Below are positions 16,065 to 25,600 of a DNA stretch of 30,406 nucleotides, one piece after another; the stretch's first letter is position 1; every line of letters starts with the position of its first letter. The notes below the pieces were generated by a model that was not told where the DNA came from, made no database searches, and worked only from the letters and a program-made list of their open reading frames with translations. This DNA comes from VGRF01 sp964460485 (GTDB lineage: Bacteria; Myxococcota_A; UBA9160; UBA6930), in contig CAYWRY010000043.1 of assembly GCA_964460485.1 (NCBI GenBank), positions 1 to 30,406 of the forward strand, read 5' to 3'. The position numbers were made by a program, and so were the translations under genes.

Positions 16065-18155
16065 CTAATCGCCCGCCGGTTCGCGGACCGGCGGGGCGTC
16101 CGGGTCGCGCAGCAGCCCGGGCAGCCCGAGGTCGACGGCGCCCCGGCCGCCGGTCAGGGGCGAGCCGTCGAGGGAGCGCAGGTCGGTCTGGGTGAGCGAG
16201 ACGCGGGCCGAGAAGGCCGCCTCGTGAAACGCCTCGGCGAGGCGGCGCGCCCGGTTCGAGGCGCGCTCCCCCGCCCGCGGCTCCACGCGCGCGCAAGCGA
16301 TGCGCTCGCCGCTCGCGCCGAGCAGGCAGGCGCGGCCCGATTCGCCGGACGCGCTCACCTCCACCCGAAAGCCCGTCTCCGACTCCGCGAGCCGCGGCGA
16401 GTCGCGCAGGTGACCGGCAGCTTCGCCGGCGAGCGCGCCGCCGTTGGCGGAGATCACGACCGGGATCGGGACGCCGAGACGGCGCAGCGTGCCGGGGTCG
16501 CGCTGGAGCACGAGGTCGTAGGCGGCCACCGAACGCGCGAGGTCGCCCTCGCGGCGGGCGGCGTCGCCGTGAAGCGCGGCCACCCGGGCGCGCAGCAGCA
16601 CCTCGCTCTGCGGCAGCTCGATCAGCGAGCGCCGCGCCCACTCGCCGGTGGCCGCCAGGTCGCCGCGCGCCGCCGCGATCTCCGCCTCCAGCGCCGCGAA
16701 CCAGGCCTCCGCCTCGCGGTGGGTCTCGACGGCGCGCGCCTGCGCGAGGGCCGCCGCCGAGAGGCCGGGGCCGAGCACGCGCACCAGGTCGGGCTGGAGC
16801 CACTCCGTCAGATACAGGGTCAGCTGGTCGGCCATGTAGGGCCGCACCGTGTTCAGCAGCAGCCGCTCGTTCGCGAGGGGCGGCGCTGCGCGACGCTCTG
16901 CGAGCCACGCGCGCAGATCGAGCCACTGCGCGTGCAGCCAGTGAGGAATGGCGCGCCACCAGACGCTCCACGAGGCAGCCTCGCGCTCCTCCTCCGCGCG
17001 CGCCCGCAAGATCGCGGCCTCGAGGATCGCCGTCGCCCCGGCGCGCTGCTCGGGATCCTCGTTGCTCGCGCCGTGGCGATCGGGCGCCGCGGCGGCGCGT
17101 GCGACGATGTGCTCCGCGTCGTCGGGCCGCCCAGCGGCGAGCAGGAAGGTCGCTGCAGCGAGGTCGCTCCACGCCCAGCTCTGGGCGCGCGCGTAGCCGG
17201 CCTGGGCCTCGCGCCAGGCGACCATCTCGCGCAGGCTGGCGGACGCCTCCGCTAAGCGGCCCTGGCTCGTGTAGAGGCGCACGAGATCGGACCACGGGTT
17301 CATGTAGTCCTGCACGCCGTACTCGGTGGCGCGCAGCAGCAGGCTCTCCACCTCGCCGAGGCGCAGGCCCATGCTCGCGGCCTCCGCGGCGTTCCACCAG
17401 ACCACCGCGTCTCGGCCGTTCTCGGCGCGGCTCTCGTAGGCGGCGTCCACGCAGGCGCGGTAGGAGCCCTCGCGATCCAGGCGCTCGGCCTGCACGGCGC
17501 ACAGCGCGGTGCGCGCGTGGTTGCGCTCCTCTACGTCGGTGGCGTTCTTCAGCGCGTCTTCGGCGAAGGCGCGCGCCTCGTCCAAGCGGCCGAGGCGCAT
17601 CAGCATCCAGGCCGGCCAGCGGCGCGCCTGATCGGGGTACACCTGCTGCCACTCGCGCTGGTAGGCGAGCGCCTCGGTCTCACGCCCCATGTCCGCGGCG
17701 ATCTGATCGAGCGTGCCGAGCGCGAGCGCGTGCCAGAGCTGCTCTTCCCCGCCGTCGGCGCTAGGCCCGTACTTGCGCACGAAGGCGTCCTTGCCGCGTC
17801 GCAGCTCGTGGCGCGCCCGGGCGAGATCGCCCTCGACCTCGTAGAGCACGACGCCCAGCATCACGTGGCCCGGGATCGAATCCGGATCTCGCTTCAGGAG
17901 CTGGTGCGCGAGCTCGCGCGCGCGGATCGGCTCGCCGGAGCGCAGCGCCGCGTAGGCGTCGAGGGCGGTGAGCTGGTCGCCGGAGAGCTCGGCGAAGGCC
18001 GCATCCTCGTCCGGCTCCTCGAGGCCGAACTCCACCGAGACCGAAGGCTCTCCGCCGCCCGCGGGCAGCGGCTCCTGCGCACTCGCCGGACCGGCCGCCG
18101 CTTGCGCGAGCGCCGCCGCGCAGGCGGCCGCGCGCAGCGCGCGCCGCGGCGTCAT
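16065..18155 (-). CDS. Secreted TPR-like repeat protein
   Basis: A 696-residue protein beginning at ATG 18155 (ATGA overlap with the MoxR stop). A Sec signal peptide, MTPRRALRAAACAAALAQAA to about residue 27, probably ends at ASA before QEPLP. The body is a series of helical hairpins of the tetratricopeptide type (for example LTALDAYAALRSGEPIRARELAHQLLKRDPDSIPGHVMLGVVLYEV and later repeats rich in W, A and R). The last 150 residues look different, with strand-forming segments ending in a proline-rich tail (LLRDPDAPPVREPAGD). TPR proteins act as scaffolds, and MoxR systems often include one, so it may bind partners of the MoxR/DUF58/transglutaminase module in the periplasm. It precedes the Tat protein gene by 63 bases. 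Confidence 0.8.
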   Translation of the reverse strand: MTPRRALRAAACAAALAQAAAGPASAQEPLPAGGGEPSVSVEFGLEEPDEDAAFAELSGDQLTALDAYAALRSGEPIRARELAHQLLKRDPDSIPGHVMLGVVLYEVEGDLARARHELRRGKDAFVRKYGPSADGGEEQLWHALALGTLDQIAADMGRETEALAYQREWQQVYPDQARRWPAWMLMRLGRLDEARAFAEDALKNATDVEERNHARTALCAVQAERLDREGSYRACVDAAYESRAENGRDAVVWWNAAEAASMGLRLGEVESLLLRATEYGVQDYMNPWSDLVRLYTSQGRLAEASASLREMVAWREAQAGYARAQSWAWSDLAAATFLLAAGRPDDAEHIVARAAAAPDRHGASNEDPEQRAGATAILEAAILRARAEEEREAASWSVWWRAIPHWLHAQWLDLRAWLAERRAAPPLANERLLLNTVRPYMADQLTLYLTEWLQPDLVRVLGPGLSAAALAQARAVETHREAEAWFAALEAEIAAARGDLAATGEWARRSLIELPQSEVLLRARVAALHGDAARREGDLARSVAAYDLVLQRDPGTLRRLGVPIPVVISANGGALAGEAAGHLRDSPRLAESETGFRVEVSASGESGRACLLGASGERIACARVEPRAGERASNRARRLAEAFHEAAFSARVSLTQTDLRSLDGSPLTGGRGAVDLGLPGLLRDPDAPPVREPAGD

Positions 18156-19168
18156 CGCGCGAGCGTGCTCCGCGCGAGCTTCTCCAGCGGCGCGACCATG
18201 CACTCTTTCACCACGTCGTCCGCGCCGGTGGCGCCGAGCGCGGCCTCGACGCGGTGGGTGAGGACGAATGGCAAGAGGCACTCCACGTCTTCGCTCGAGA
18301 CGAAGTCGCGGCCGCGCAGAACCGCGAGCGCCTGGAGCGCCGGGACCGCGAGCACGAGGCTGCGCGTCGAGTTCCCGGCGCGCACGCGCTCGTCGGCGCG
18401 CAGCGCGCGCGAGATGTCCACCAGGCACTCGTGGATCGCGTCGTGCACGGCGACGTTCGCGTCGACCGCGCGGCGAGCCGCGAGCACGTCGGCGCGCGCG
18501 ACGCGCGGCAGGTCGGCGCGCTCGGTGTCGCGCCGCTCGCGCCGCGTGCGCAGCACCTCGAGCTCGTCGTCGCGGTCGATGTGGTCCATGCGGACCTTGA
18601 ACAGGAAGCGGTCGAGCTGCGGCACCGGCAGCGGATAGGTGCCCGCCACGTCGCGCGGGTTCTGCGTGGCGATCACGAAGAACAGCTCGTCGAGGGCGTG
18701 GGTGACGTTGTCCACCGTCACCTGCTTCTCCGCCATCGCCTCGAGCATGGCGGATTGCACCTTCGGCGAGGTGCGGTTGATCTCGTCGGCCAACACCACG
18801 TGCGCGAAGAGCGGGCCGGGCCGGAACTGGAACGAGCTGGTGGGCGCGTCGAACACCGACACGCCGGTGATGTCCGACGGCAGCAAGTCGGGCGTGAACT
18901 GGATGCGGCGGAACGCGGCGTAGGGTCCGTGGGGGTCGTCCTCGATCGCGGCGCCGAGCGCCTTCGCGAGCGTGGTCTTGCCCGAGCCCGGGTAGTCCTC
19001 CAGCAGCACGTGGCCGTCGGCCAGCAGCGCCACGATCACCAGGTCGATCACGTCGTCGCGCCCGATCACCTGGGCGCGCAGACGCGCGCGCAAGCGCGCG
19101 AGCACCGACTCCGCGAGGGCGAGCGGCAGGAGAGGCGGAGCTTCTGCGGCGAGCGGCGTCGTGTTCAT
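18152..19168 (-). CDS. MoxR family AAA+ ATPase
   Basis: A 338-residue AAA+ protein. Walker A is EDYPGSGKTTLAKAL (about 57-71) and Walker B with the MoxR signature is VVLADEINRTSPKVQSAMLEAM (about 124-145). Sensor 1 is FVIATQNPRDVAGTYPLPVPQLDRFLFKV, and the C-terminal lid contains RAGNSTRSLVLAVPALQALAVLRGRDFVSSEDV. MoxR ATPases form hexamers and act as chaperones that mature or activate partner proteins, often with DUF58 and VWA-type proteins at the membrane. The gene lies 53 bases after the transglutaminase gene and overlaps the TPR gene. The usual order puts moxR before DUF58, so the module order here (DUF58, transglutaminase, MoxR) is permuted. Confidence 0.93.
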   Translation of the reverse strand: MNTTPLAAEAPPLLPLALAESVLARLRARLRAQVIGRDDVIDLVIVALLADGHVLLEDYPGSGKTTLAKALGAAIEDDPHGPYAAFRRIQFTPDLLPSDITGVSVFDAPTSSFQFRPGPLFAHVVLADEINRTSPKVQSAMLEAMAEKQVTVDNVTHALDELFFVIATQNPRDVAGTYPLPVPQLDRFLFKVRMDHIDRDDELEVLRTRRERRDTERADLPRVARADVLAARRAVDANVAVHDAIHECLVDISRALRADERVRAGNSTRSLVLAVPALQALAVLRGRDFVSSEDVECLLPFVLTHRVEAALGATGADDVVKECMVAPLEKLARSTLAR

Positions 19169-19221
19169 GGGCGATCGGCGGTTCCGTTCGGGGTGTCGGG
19201 AGAAGCGTGTCGTAGCGGCGC

Positions 19222-21402
19222 TCAGCGCGAGCGCCACCAGCTGATCGGGTCGAGCCAGGCGAGCGCGCGCCGCCAGACGGGCCGCGCGCCGCGCAGCTCC
19301 TGCGCGACGCCGCCCGCGAGGCGGCGCAGCGCGGCGGCGTCCGCGCGCGCGCCGGGGCCGAGCGCGGCGCGCAGGTGCTCGTGCGTGAGGGCGCCGATGC
19401 CCGGCGCGAGCGCGGCGGCCCGCGCGGCGAAGCGCTCGCGCGTCTCGCCGCGCCGCCGGCGCACGCCGAGCTCCGCGAGCCGATCGAGGGCGGCGCGGTA
19501 TCCGACGCGCGGCAGCGCGCGCTCGCGCGCGAAGCGCGGCGCCGTGCGCCGCCACAGCTTCGCGAGCCAGCTCGCGGCGAGCGCGGCCAGCGCCAGCGCC
19601 GCGAGCCCGCGCGCGAGCGCCAGCGCGCGCTGCTTCGTGGGCAGCGGCGGCTCCTGCCCCGGCTCGCCGAGCTGCTCGCGCAGCATCTCGCCCAGCATCC
19701 GCTGGAGCGCGAGGTCGGTCGGCGTCATCGGGTCGTCGAGCACCTTCTCCGGCGAGATGTCCACCACCACCCAACCCATCCCCGCGAGATAGACCTCGGG
19801 CCAGGCGTGGGCGTTCCCGCCGCGCAGGAGGATCGCCGAACCGTCGCCGCGATCCGACTCGTTCACCGCGTAGCCGGCGGCCACGCGCGCGGGCAGCCCG
19901 AGCTCGCGCATCAGGTAGACCGCGGCATGGGCGAAGTAGACGCAGTAGCCCACGCGGTCGCCGAACAAGAAATCCGCGGTCGGATCCTCCGCGTTCGCGT
20001 GGGCGCTCCTGCGCGAATAGGTGCCCGTCTCCTCGAGGATCTCCTTCACCACGAGCGCGCGCGCGAGCGGGTCGTCGCGATACTCGGGTCGGAGCTGCGC
20101 GAGCATCTCGTCCGCGAGCTCCCCGTAGCGCCCGTCGCGCGGCGCCTCCGTGTAGAGCTTCCACTGCGCGCCGTTCCAGCTCGGGTCGCCGGCTTCGCTC
20201 CCCAGCAGCTCCTCGTAGCTCGCGGTCGGCACCCGCGAGAGGACGCGGTAGCTGCGCTGGAAGCGGAACGAGCTCTTCAGCGCCGCGGGCTCGATCGTCA
20301 CCGGCGCGTCCATGGCGAAGGGCCGCGCGTGGTCGGTGAGCAGGCCGATCGAGGTCTCGAGGTCCGTGCGCCCGTAGGCGTCGGGCGGCGGCGCGGGCAC
20401 GTCGATTCTCGTCGCGGGGAACTGGCGCACGACGTCGCGGTCCACGTCGTCGCGCTGCGCCTCGACCAGGCGGCGGCCGTTGTACTGCGAGAACGCCGTC
20501 TCCCGGAAGTAGTAGGCGCCCGCTGGCGGCGTGTAGTCGTCGTGGAGCACGACGACCGCGACCGGGACCTCCGAGCCTTGGTTCGAGTAGTCGTCGCGGA
20601 AGTCGCTCTGCGAGCGGCCGCTCGGCTTTCGTTCCGACGAGTCGCTCGTCTTGCCGTCGAGCCCGAGGCCGGCGGGCGGGCGGCCCGTCGGCAGGCCCGT
20701 GACGCGCAGCGCGAGCAGGAGCAGGACGGCGAGCGCGAGCAGCGCGGCGACGTGGAGCGGGAGGCGGCGCGCGCGCTCGTCGCGCAGCAGCAGCGCAGCC
20801 AGCACGAGCACGCCCGCCGCGCCGATCGCGAGGTAGAAGGCGGCCGGGTCGATGCCGCTGCCCCACGCGAAATCCCCGATGGCGAACGGACGGTGCACCA
20901 TGCCTGCGCGGTGGGGCGCGAAGCTCGCGGCGAGCGCCGCGGCTGCGGCGGCCACCTCGACGATGCCGGCGACCGACGAGCGGGTCGCCGCGAAGCGCAA
21001 AGCGAAGACTGGCGCGCCGAGCCAGGCGAAGGCGCGCAGCGCGTCGAGAGCGCCCAGCGCGGTCGTCGGGCCGAGCAGGCCGCCGAAGCCGGCGCTCTGC
21101 GCGAGCGCGGCGGCGAGGCCCGCACCGGCGGCGGCTGCGACGGCGGCGAGCAGCAGCGCGCCGCGCGTGCGGATCGCGCGGCCGAGCGGTCGCGCGCGGC
21201 TCGCGAGCTCCGCACCGACCGCACCGCTGAATGCGGCGAGCGCCGCGGCGACGATGCCCGGCGCCGCCGCGTAGCTCCAGGCGAGCGCCGTCGCCGCCAG
21301 CGCGAGGGCGAGCGCGCGCAGCCAGGCGGCGAGCGGCAGCGCGCGCAGCGGATGCGCTTCGGGCGACGCGTGCGCTCCGCGCCAGGCGCCGGCGGCGCTC
21401 AT
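19222..21402 (-). CDS. Membrane transglutaminase-like protein
   Basis: A 726-residue protein. The first about 235 residues hold several hydrophobic segments (for example LALALAATALAWSYAAAPGIVAAALAAF and ALLALAVLLLLALRV). Then comes an extracytoplasmic region with the transglutaminase core: C487 in GDRVGYCVYFAHAAVYLMRELGLPARVAAGY, H532 in GNAHAWPEVYL and D548 in GWVVVDISPEKV. A further membrane segment (ALARGLAALALAALAASWL) and a basic cytoplasmic tail follow. The architecture is that of bacterial TgpA-like proteins encoded beside DUF58 and MoxR; these are thought to act in the cell envelope, with protein cross-linking or proteolysis as possible activities. The ATG at 21402 overlaps the DUF58 stop (ATGA). 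The frame stays open far upstream, but that part lies inside the DUF58 gene. Confidence 0.9.
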   Translation of the reverse strand: MSAAGAWRGAHASPEAHPLRALPLAAWLRALALALAATALAWSYAAAPGIVAAALAAFSGAVGAELASRARPLGRAIRTRGALLLAAVAAAAGAGLAAALAQSAGFGGLLGPTTALGALDALRAFAWLGAPVFALRFAATRSSVAGIVEVAAAAAALAASFAPHRAGMVHRPFAIGDFAWGSGIDPAAFYLAIGAAGVLVLAALLLRDERARRLPLHVAALLALAVLLLLALRVTGLPTGRPPAGLGLDGKTSDSSERKPSGRSQSDFRDDYSNQGSEVPVAVVVLHDDYTPPAGAYYFRETAFSQYNGRRLVEAQRDDVDRDVVRQFPATRIDVPAPPPDAYGRTDLETSIGLLTDHARPFAMDAPVTIEPAALKSSFRFQRSYRVLSRVPTASYEELLGSEAGDPSWNGAQWKLYTEAPRDGRYGELADEMLAQLRPEYRDDPLARALVVKEILEETGTYSRRSAHANAEDPTADFLFGDRVGYCVYFAHAAVYLMRELGLPARVAAGYAVNESDRGDGSAILLRGGNAHAWPEVYLAGMGWVVVDISPEKVLDDPMTPTDLALQRMLGEMLREQLGEPGQEPPLPTKQRALALARGLAALALAALAASWLAKLWRRTAPRFARERALPRVGYRAALDRLAELGVRRRRGETRERFAARAAALAPGIGALTHEHLRAALGPGARADAAALRRLAGGVAQELRGARPVWRRALAWLDPISWWRSR

Positions 21403-22658
21403 GCGAGCGCGCCGCCGCGCGCGTCGAGTGCGGACCCCGTCGTGCGATCGAGCACGCGCACCTCGCCGCCGTGCGCCGCGAGCTGCGCCGCGAGCGCGCG
21501 CAGCGCGTGGTCCTGCACGGCGTCGCTGCGCTCGCTCGTCAGGAAGATCGTCTCCAGCACCGAGCGCGGCTGCGCGCGCTGGACGCCGTCGGCACCGAGG
21601 ACGAACGAGAGCCGCGGGCCGTGGCGCTCGGCGCAGCGCAGCGCGCCCTCGCGCCACGGGCCGTCGCTGGCGGGCGCGAACACGATGCAGGGGTCGGCGC
21701 CCGCGGCGCCGTCGAGGAACGCGTCGAGCTGCGTCGGCCCGGCAGCCCGGCCCGATTCCGCCACGGCGTGCAGCGCGTCGCCCAGCGAGCGCGCCACCGA
21801 GCGCGCGCCGTCGGCGCCGAAGCGCCAGCCCTCGCCGAGCGCGCCGCTCTCGAGCGCGAGCCGCGCGGCGGCGGCCGCCGCCTCGTCGTGCGAATCCGCC
21901 ACGAGGTAGGCGCTCACCTGGCGCGCGGGCTCGAGCGAGCGCTCGGGCTTGCGGACCATCAGCAGGCCCGTGCGCGCGAAGGTCTTCCACAGCACGTCGC
22001 GGGCGGAGTCGCCGGGCGCGTAGCGGCGCAGATCGACTCGGTCGCCGTCGGGCGAGCCCGCCGGGTGGGGGACGCCGTCGCCGCCGGCGCGCGTCACCAC
22101 GACCGAGGCGTTCGCGAGCCGGTGGGGGTTCGGCAGGATCCAGAGCCGCGCGGGCCGCGCGTCGCGCAGCCGGACGCGCGCGAGGCCGAACACGTCGCTC
22201 ACCTCGATCACGCGCTCGACGCGCTCGACCTCCGCGCGTCGCGACGCGCGGACCTCCTCGAGCCAGGCGCCGCCGTCCGGGCTCGGCTGAAGGCGGCAGG
22301 CGACGCGCGCGGGCTCCTGCCAGCGCAAACCGAACGCGAGCCAGGGCAGCGGCCAATCCGGCAGCGCGAAGCCCGTGCGCAGCCAGACGTCGGTCTCGAT
22401 GCGCTCGGGCAGTGGGATTGCTTCTGCCGCGCGCAGCCAGCGCCGCAGCGCGAGCGCGGCGGCCAGCACGGCGACGGCGCAGAGCGCGAGCGCGGCGAGG
22501 CAGGCGAGCGCGACGACGAGCAGCAGCAGGTCGAGCTCGCGCAGCCCGTAGTACCAGAGCACGAGCCCCGCGACGGCAGCGAGCAGGGCGCCCGGCGCCG
22601 CGAGCGGCACCCAGTCGAGCGCGCGCGCGAGGCGGCGAATCCAGCGACGGGCGGGCAT
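21399..22658 (-). CDS. DUF58 domain protein
   Basis: A 419-residue protein with two hydrophobic segments near the N-terminus (about residues 18-70), then the DUF58 signature GDRVDLRRYAPGDSARDVLWKTFARTGLLMVRKPE. In better-known members this reads RRYQPGDDPRxIDWKxxARTGxL. The C-terminal half has a VWA-like alternation of helices and strands (QVSAYLVADSHDEA and later). The protein is likely membrane-anchored with a cytoplasmic domain and a partner of the MoxR ATPase. The ATG at 22658 begins 11 bases after the uracil-DNA glycosylase stop; no strong ribosome binding site is visible. Its stop overlaps the start of the transglutaminase gene, which fixes these two as a coupled pair. Confidence 0.88.
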   Translation of the reverse strand: MPARRWIRRLARALDWVPLAAPGALLAAVAGLVLWYYGLRELDLLLLVVALACLAALALCAVAVLAAALALRRWLRAAEAIPLPERIETDVWLRTGFALPDWPLPWLAFGLRWQEPARVACRLQPSPDGGAWLEEVRASRRAEVERVERVIEVSDVFGLARVRLRDARPARLWILPNPHRLANASVVVTRAGGDGVPHPAGSPDGDRVDLRRYAPGDSARDVLWKTFARTGLLMVRKPERSLEPARQVSAYLVADSHDEAAAAAARLALESGALGEGWRFGADGARSVARSLGDALHAVAESGRAAGPTQLDAFLDGAAGADPCIVFAPASDGPWREGALRCAERHGPRLSFVLGADGVQRAQPRSVLETIFLTSERSDAVQDHALRALAAQLAAHGGEVRVLDRTTGSALDARGGALA

Positions 22659-22669
22659 GCGGAGTGGGT

Positions 22670-23410
22670 TTAGCGGCAGACGCCGAGTGCGCGCAGCTGC
22701 GCCGCCGCCTGACGCGCCCAGCCGCGGTTCGCGAGCGGGTTGGCAGGGCTCGGGTGCAGGATCTCGCCGATGCGGGCGGCGCCGTCCGAAAGCGCGGCCC
22801 GCGCCCGGCGGGCTGCAAACTTCCCGACGCCGATCACCCACTCGGGCGCCAGCAGCGCGACGACCCGGGCGAGGGCGGCGTCGCAGCGCGCGAACAGCGC
22901 CTCGCGCTCGGCCCGCGCGAGCTGGTCCGGCGTGCAGTTCCGTCCGCTCGCCTCCATGAAGACGAGCGGGCAGTAGTTCTGCACGAACGCCTCGGCGAAG
23001 AAGCGCTCGGGCTTCTCGTAGTGAACGGCGATCGCGCCCCAGAGCCGCGCGCCGCTCACCTCGCTGCGCGTGCAGGCAAAGCCGAGGACCGGGCGCCTCG
23101 GGTGCTCGCGCGCCGGCCTTGCGACGGGCGCCTCGACGCCGAGCCAGTCGCGCACCGCGGCCACCTCGCCGAAGGGCACGCCAGTCTGCGCCATCCCGAA
23201 CGGGCCTGGGTTCATGCCGAGCAGCACCACGCGCACGGGCCCGCGCAGGTGCCGCCGCACAAACGCCGCGTGCGGGCGCCAGGCGTAGGTCAACGGGTCG
23301 TAGACGTGCGTCACCGGCGCGCCGAACGAAAGCGCCGCCAGCTCGCGGGACAGTTGCCGCTCGATGCGCAGCAGGCGCTCGGCGTGCGAGGAGGAGGCGC
23401 GCGGGGGCAT
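22670..23410 (-). CDS. SMUG1-type uracil-DNA glycosylase
   Basis: A 246-residue protein with the family's catalytic block, VLLGMNPGPFGMAQTGVPFGEV (about 62-83), nearly identical to the human SMUG1 motif. It is followed by HPRRPVLGFACTRSEVSGARLWG, NYCPLVFMEASGRNCTPDQL, VIGVGKFAARRARAAL and the second active-site motif HPSPANPLANRGW. SMUG1 enzymes remove uracil and some oxidised pyrimidines from DNA in base excision repair. The start is ATG 23410. The gene is divergent from the SRP RNA gene, so the 115-bp gap (23411-23525) must hold both promoters. It may be the first gene of the long minus-strand unit, although its repair function has no obvious link to the envelope genes downstream. Confidence 0.93.
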   Translation of the reverse strand: MPPRASSSHAERLLRIERQLSRELAALSFGAPVTHVYDPLTYAWRPHAAFVRRHLRGPVRVVLLGMNPGPFGMAQTGVPFGEVAAVRDWLGVEAPVARPAREHPRRPVLGFACTRSEVSGARLWGAIAVHYEKPERFFAEAFVQNYCPLVFMEASGRNCTPDQLARAEREALFARCDAALARVVALLAPEWVIGVGKFAARRARAALSDGAARIGEILHPSPANPLANRGWARQAAAQLRALGVCR

Positions 23411-23525
23411 GGCCGTCCACGGTACCCGCCCCGAGCCGCGCGACGGGCATGGTCCTGATCGAGACCGCCGCGCGCCCCGCTTCGCCTACGCATCGCAGCG
23501 CGAATCGTCTACGGTGGCGCGCGAT

Positions 23526-23622
<97 letters not shown>

Positions 23623-23674
23623 GTCAATTGCCCGACAGCTCGCCGCCTGCGCGGCGCGGCCCCGAGGACTCCCA

Positions 23675-25600
23675 GTGGCGCACATGGTGCTCGCGCGGAA
23701 GTGGCGCCCGCGCACCTTCGACGAGGTGACGGGCCAGGCGCACGTCACCACGCCGCTGCGCAACGCCGTCCGCACCGGGCGCATCCCCCACGCCCTGCTC
23801 TTCACCGGCCCGCGCGGCACGGGCAAGACCACGCTCGCGCGCATCTTCGCCTGCTGCCTGAACAACGCGAAGGGCCCGAGCGACAGCTTCGATCCCGACG
23901 ATCCGGACTGCGCCGCGATCCAGGCCGGCCACTCCACCGACGTGCAGGAGATCGACGCCGCTAGCCGCACCGGCGTCGAGGACGTGCGCGACATCATCGA
24001 GTCGATCCGTTACGCGCCGTCGCCGGGCAAGCACCGCGTCTACATCGTCGACGAGGTGCACATGCTCTCGACGGCGGCGTTCAACGCGCTGCTCAAGACG
24101 CTCGAGGAGCCGCCGCCGCGCAGCTTGTTCGTGTTCTGCACGACGAACCCCGAGAAGATCCCTTTCACGGTGCTCTCGCGCTGCCAGCGCTACGACCTGC
24201 GCCGCATTCCGACCAGCGAGGTGACCGCGAACCTGAAGCGCATCGCGAAGGCCGAGGGGATCCAGATCTCCGACGCGAGCCTCGCCGCGATCGCGCGCGC
24301 CGGAGAAGGCTCGCTGCGCGACTCGCAGACGCTGCTCGACCAGCTGCTCGCCTACGGCGGCGAGCGCGTGGACGACGCGCAGGTCGCGGAGGTGCTCGAC
24401 CTCGTCGACCGCAAGCTGCTCTTGGCGATCGCGGGCGCCTGCGTCGACGGCGACGCCGCCGCCGCTCTCGCCGCCTGCCGGCGGGCGTGGGACCGCGGCG
24501 TCGACGCGAAGCGCCTCGGCGGCGAGCTGCTCGGCACCCTGCGCGACCTCGTCGTGCTGCGCGTCGCGCCGAAGGCGGGGCTCGTCGAGGGCGGCGAAGG
24601 CGACGTCGCTGCGCTCGCGGAGCTCGCCGCCCGCGCCGAAGAGCCGCGCCTGCGCCGCATGTTTCGCGCGCTGCTCAAGGAGCAGGAAGATCTCGCCTGG
24701 GCGCCTGATGCTTTCGCGGTGCTCGAGGTGGCGCTGGTGCGCCTCGCGTCGATGCCCGCGGGAGACGAGGTCGAGGCGCTGCTCGGGCGCATCGACGCGC
24801 TGGAGAGGCGCCTGCGCGGCGAGACGCCGGAGTCGGGCGGTGGGGGCGGCGGTTCTCCCCGGCGCACGGGTGCGCCCGTCGTGCAGCCGGCGCGCGGAAG
24901 CGGGCCGAGCGCGGAGGCGCAGCGCGCGCGGGCGAGCGCCGAGCGCGAGGCCAAGCCGGCGAGCGCGCCGGCTCCTTCGAACGCAGGGCCCGAGCCTTCC
25001 GCGAGCGCAGGCGAGGGACCTGCAGACAGCGCCCTTCCCGCGTCATCCGCGCGAGAACCCGCAGCGCCGTCGACTCCCGCGCCGGCGCCCGTGCACACCG
25101 ACGGCGCCGCGCGCGACGCGCTCGAAGAGGAGCCCCCGCTGCCCGACGAAGTGCCGCCCGAGGCCCTCGGCGGCTTCGCGGCGGCCCCCGCGCGGGCGAG
25201 TGGCCCCGCCCTGCTCGCTCAGGTGTTCGACCGCTTGCGCGCCTTCGCCCAGCAGGAGAACCGCGGGCTGTTCGCGGCTCTCGAGGGCGGACGCCTGCTC
25301 GCGAAGAGCGAGGAATCGCTGCGCATCGCGCTGCCCTCGGCAATCGCCGCGCGCCGGCTCGAGGCGCGCAAGCCCGAGCTCGAGGGCGTCGTCGCGCGCT
25401 TCTTCGGCAAGCCGATGCGCGTGGAGCTCGCCGCAGACGGGGGCGGCGCAGCCAGCGCCGTGAACGCCAAGGCCGCCGCCGATTCCGAGCTCGCGCGCAA
25501 ACGCCGGCAGGAGGCGCTCGCGCATCCGGCGGTCAACACCGCCCTCGAGATCCTCGGCGCCGAGATCGACGAGATCCGTCCGCTCGGCGGCGCGGGCTGA
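23675..25600 (+). CDS. dnaX: DNA polymerase III tau/gamma subunit
   Basis: A 641-residue clamp-loader ATPase. VLARKWRPRTFDEVTGQ opens the protein. Walker A is GPRGTGKT (45-52), the DEVH box is IVDEVHMLSTAAFNALLKTLEEPP (about 124-147), and sensor 1 is FVFCTTNPEKIPFTVLSRCQRYDLRRI. Between Walker A and the DEVH box the zinc module is degraded: aligned to E. coli DnaX, ligands C64, C73 and C76 are replaced by N64, D73 and D76, and only C79 remains. A Gly/Ser/Ala/Pro-rich linker from about residue 385 leads to a C-terminal domain like tau. I see no convincing A-rich slippery site for a gamma form. The start is GTG 23675 with GAGG seven bases upstream; ATG 23684 is the alternative. Confidence 0.94.
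   Translation: MAHMVLARKWRPRTFDEVTGQAHVTTPLRNAVRTGRIPHALLFTGPRGTGKTTLARIFACCLNNAKGPSDSFDPDDPDCAAIQAGHSTDVQEIDAASRTGVEDVRDIIESIRYAPSPGKHRVYIVDEVHMLSTAAFNALLKTLEEPPPRSLFVFCTTNPEKIPFTVLSRCQRYDLRRIPTSEVTANLKRIAKAEGIQISDASLAAIARAGEGSLRDSQTLLDQLLAYGGERVDDAQVAEVLDLVDRKLLLAIAGACVDGDAAAALAACRRAWDRGVDAKRLGGELLGTLRDLVVLRVAPKAGLVEGGEGDVAALAELAARAEEPRLRRMFRALLKEQEDLAWAPDAFAVLEVALVRLASMPAGDEVEALLGRIDALERRLRGETPESGGGGGGSPRRTGAPVVQPARGSGPSAEAQRARASAEREAKPASAPAPSNAGPEPSASAGEGPADSALPASSAREPAAPSTPAPAPVHTDGAARDALEEEPPLPDEVPPEALGGFAAAPARASGPALLAQVFDRLRAFAQQENRGLFAALEGGRLLAKSEESLRIALPSAIAARRLEARKPELEGVVARFFGKPMRVELAADGGGAASAVNAKAAADSELARKRRQEALAHPAVNTALEILGAEIDEIRPLGGAG

Noticed and set aside
24836..24855. Gly-rich GC run in dnaX as a frameshift site for a gamma form
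   Set aside because: No A- or T-rich slippery heptamer and no clear following stem were found; the run is explained by a glycine linker.
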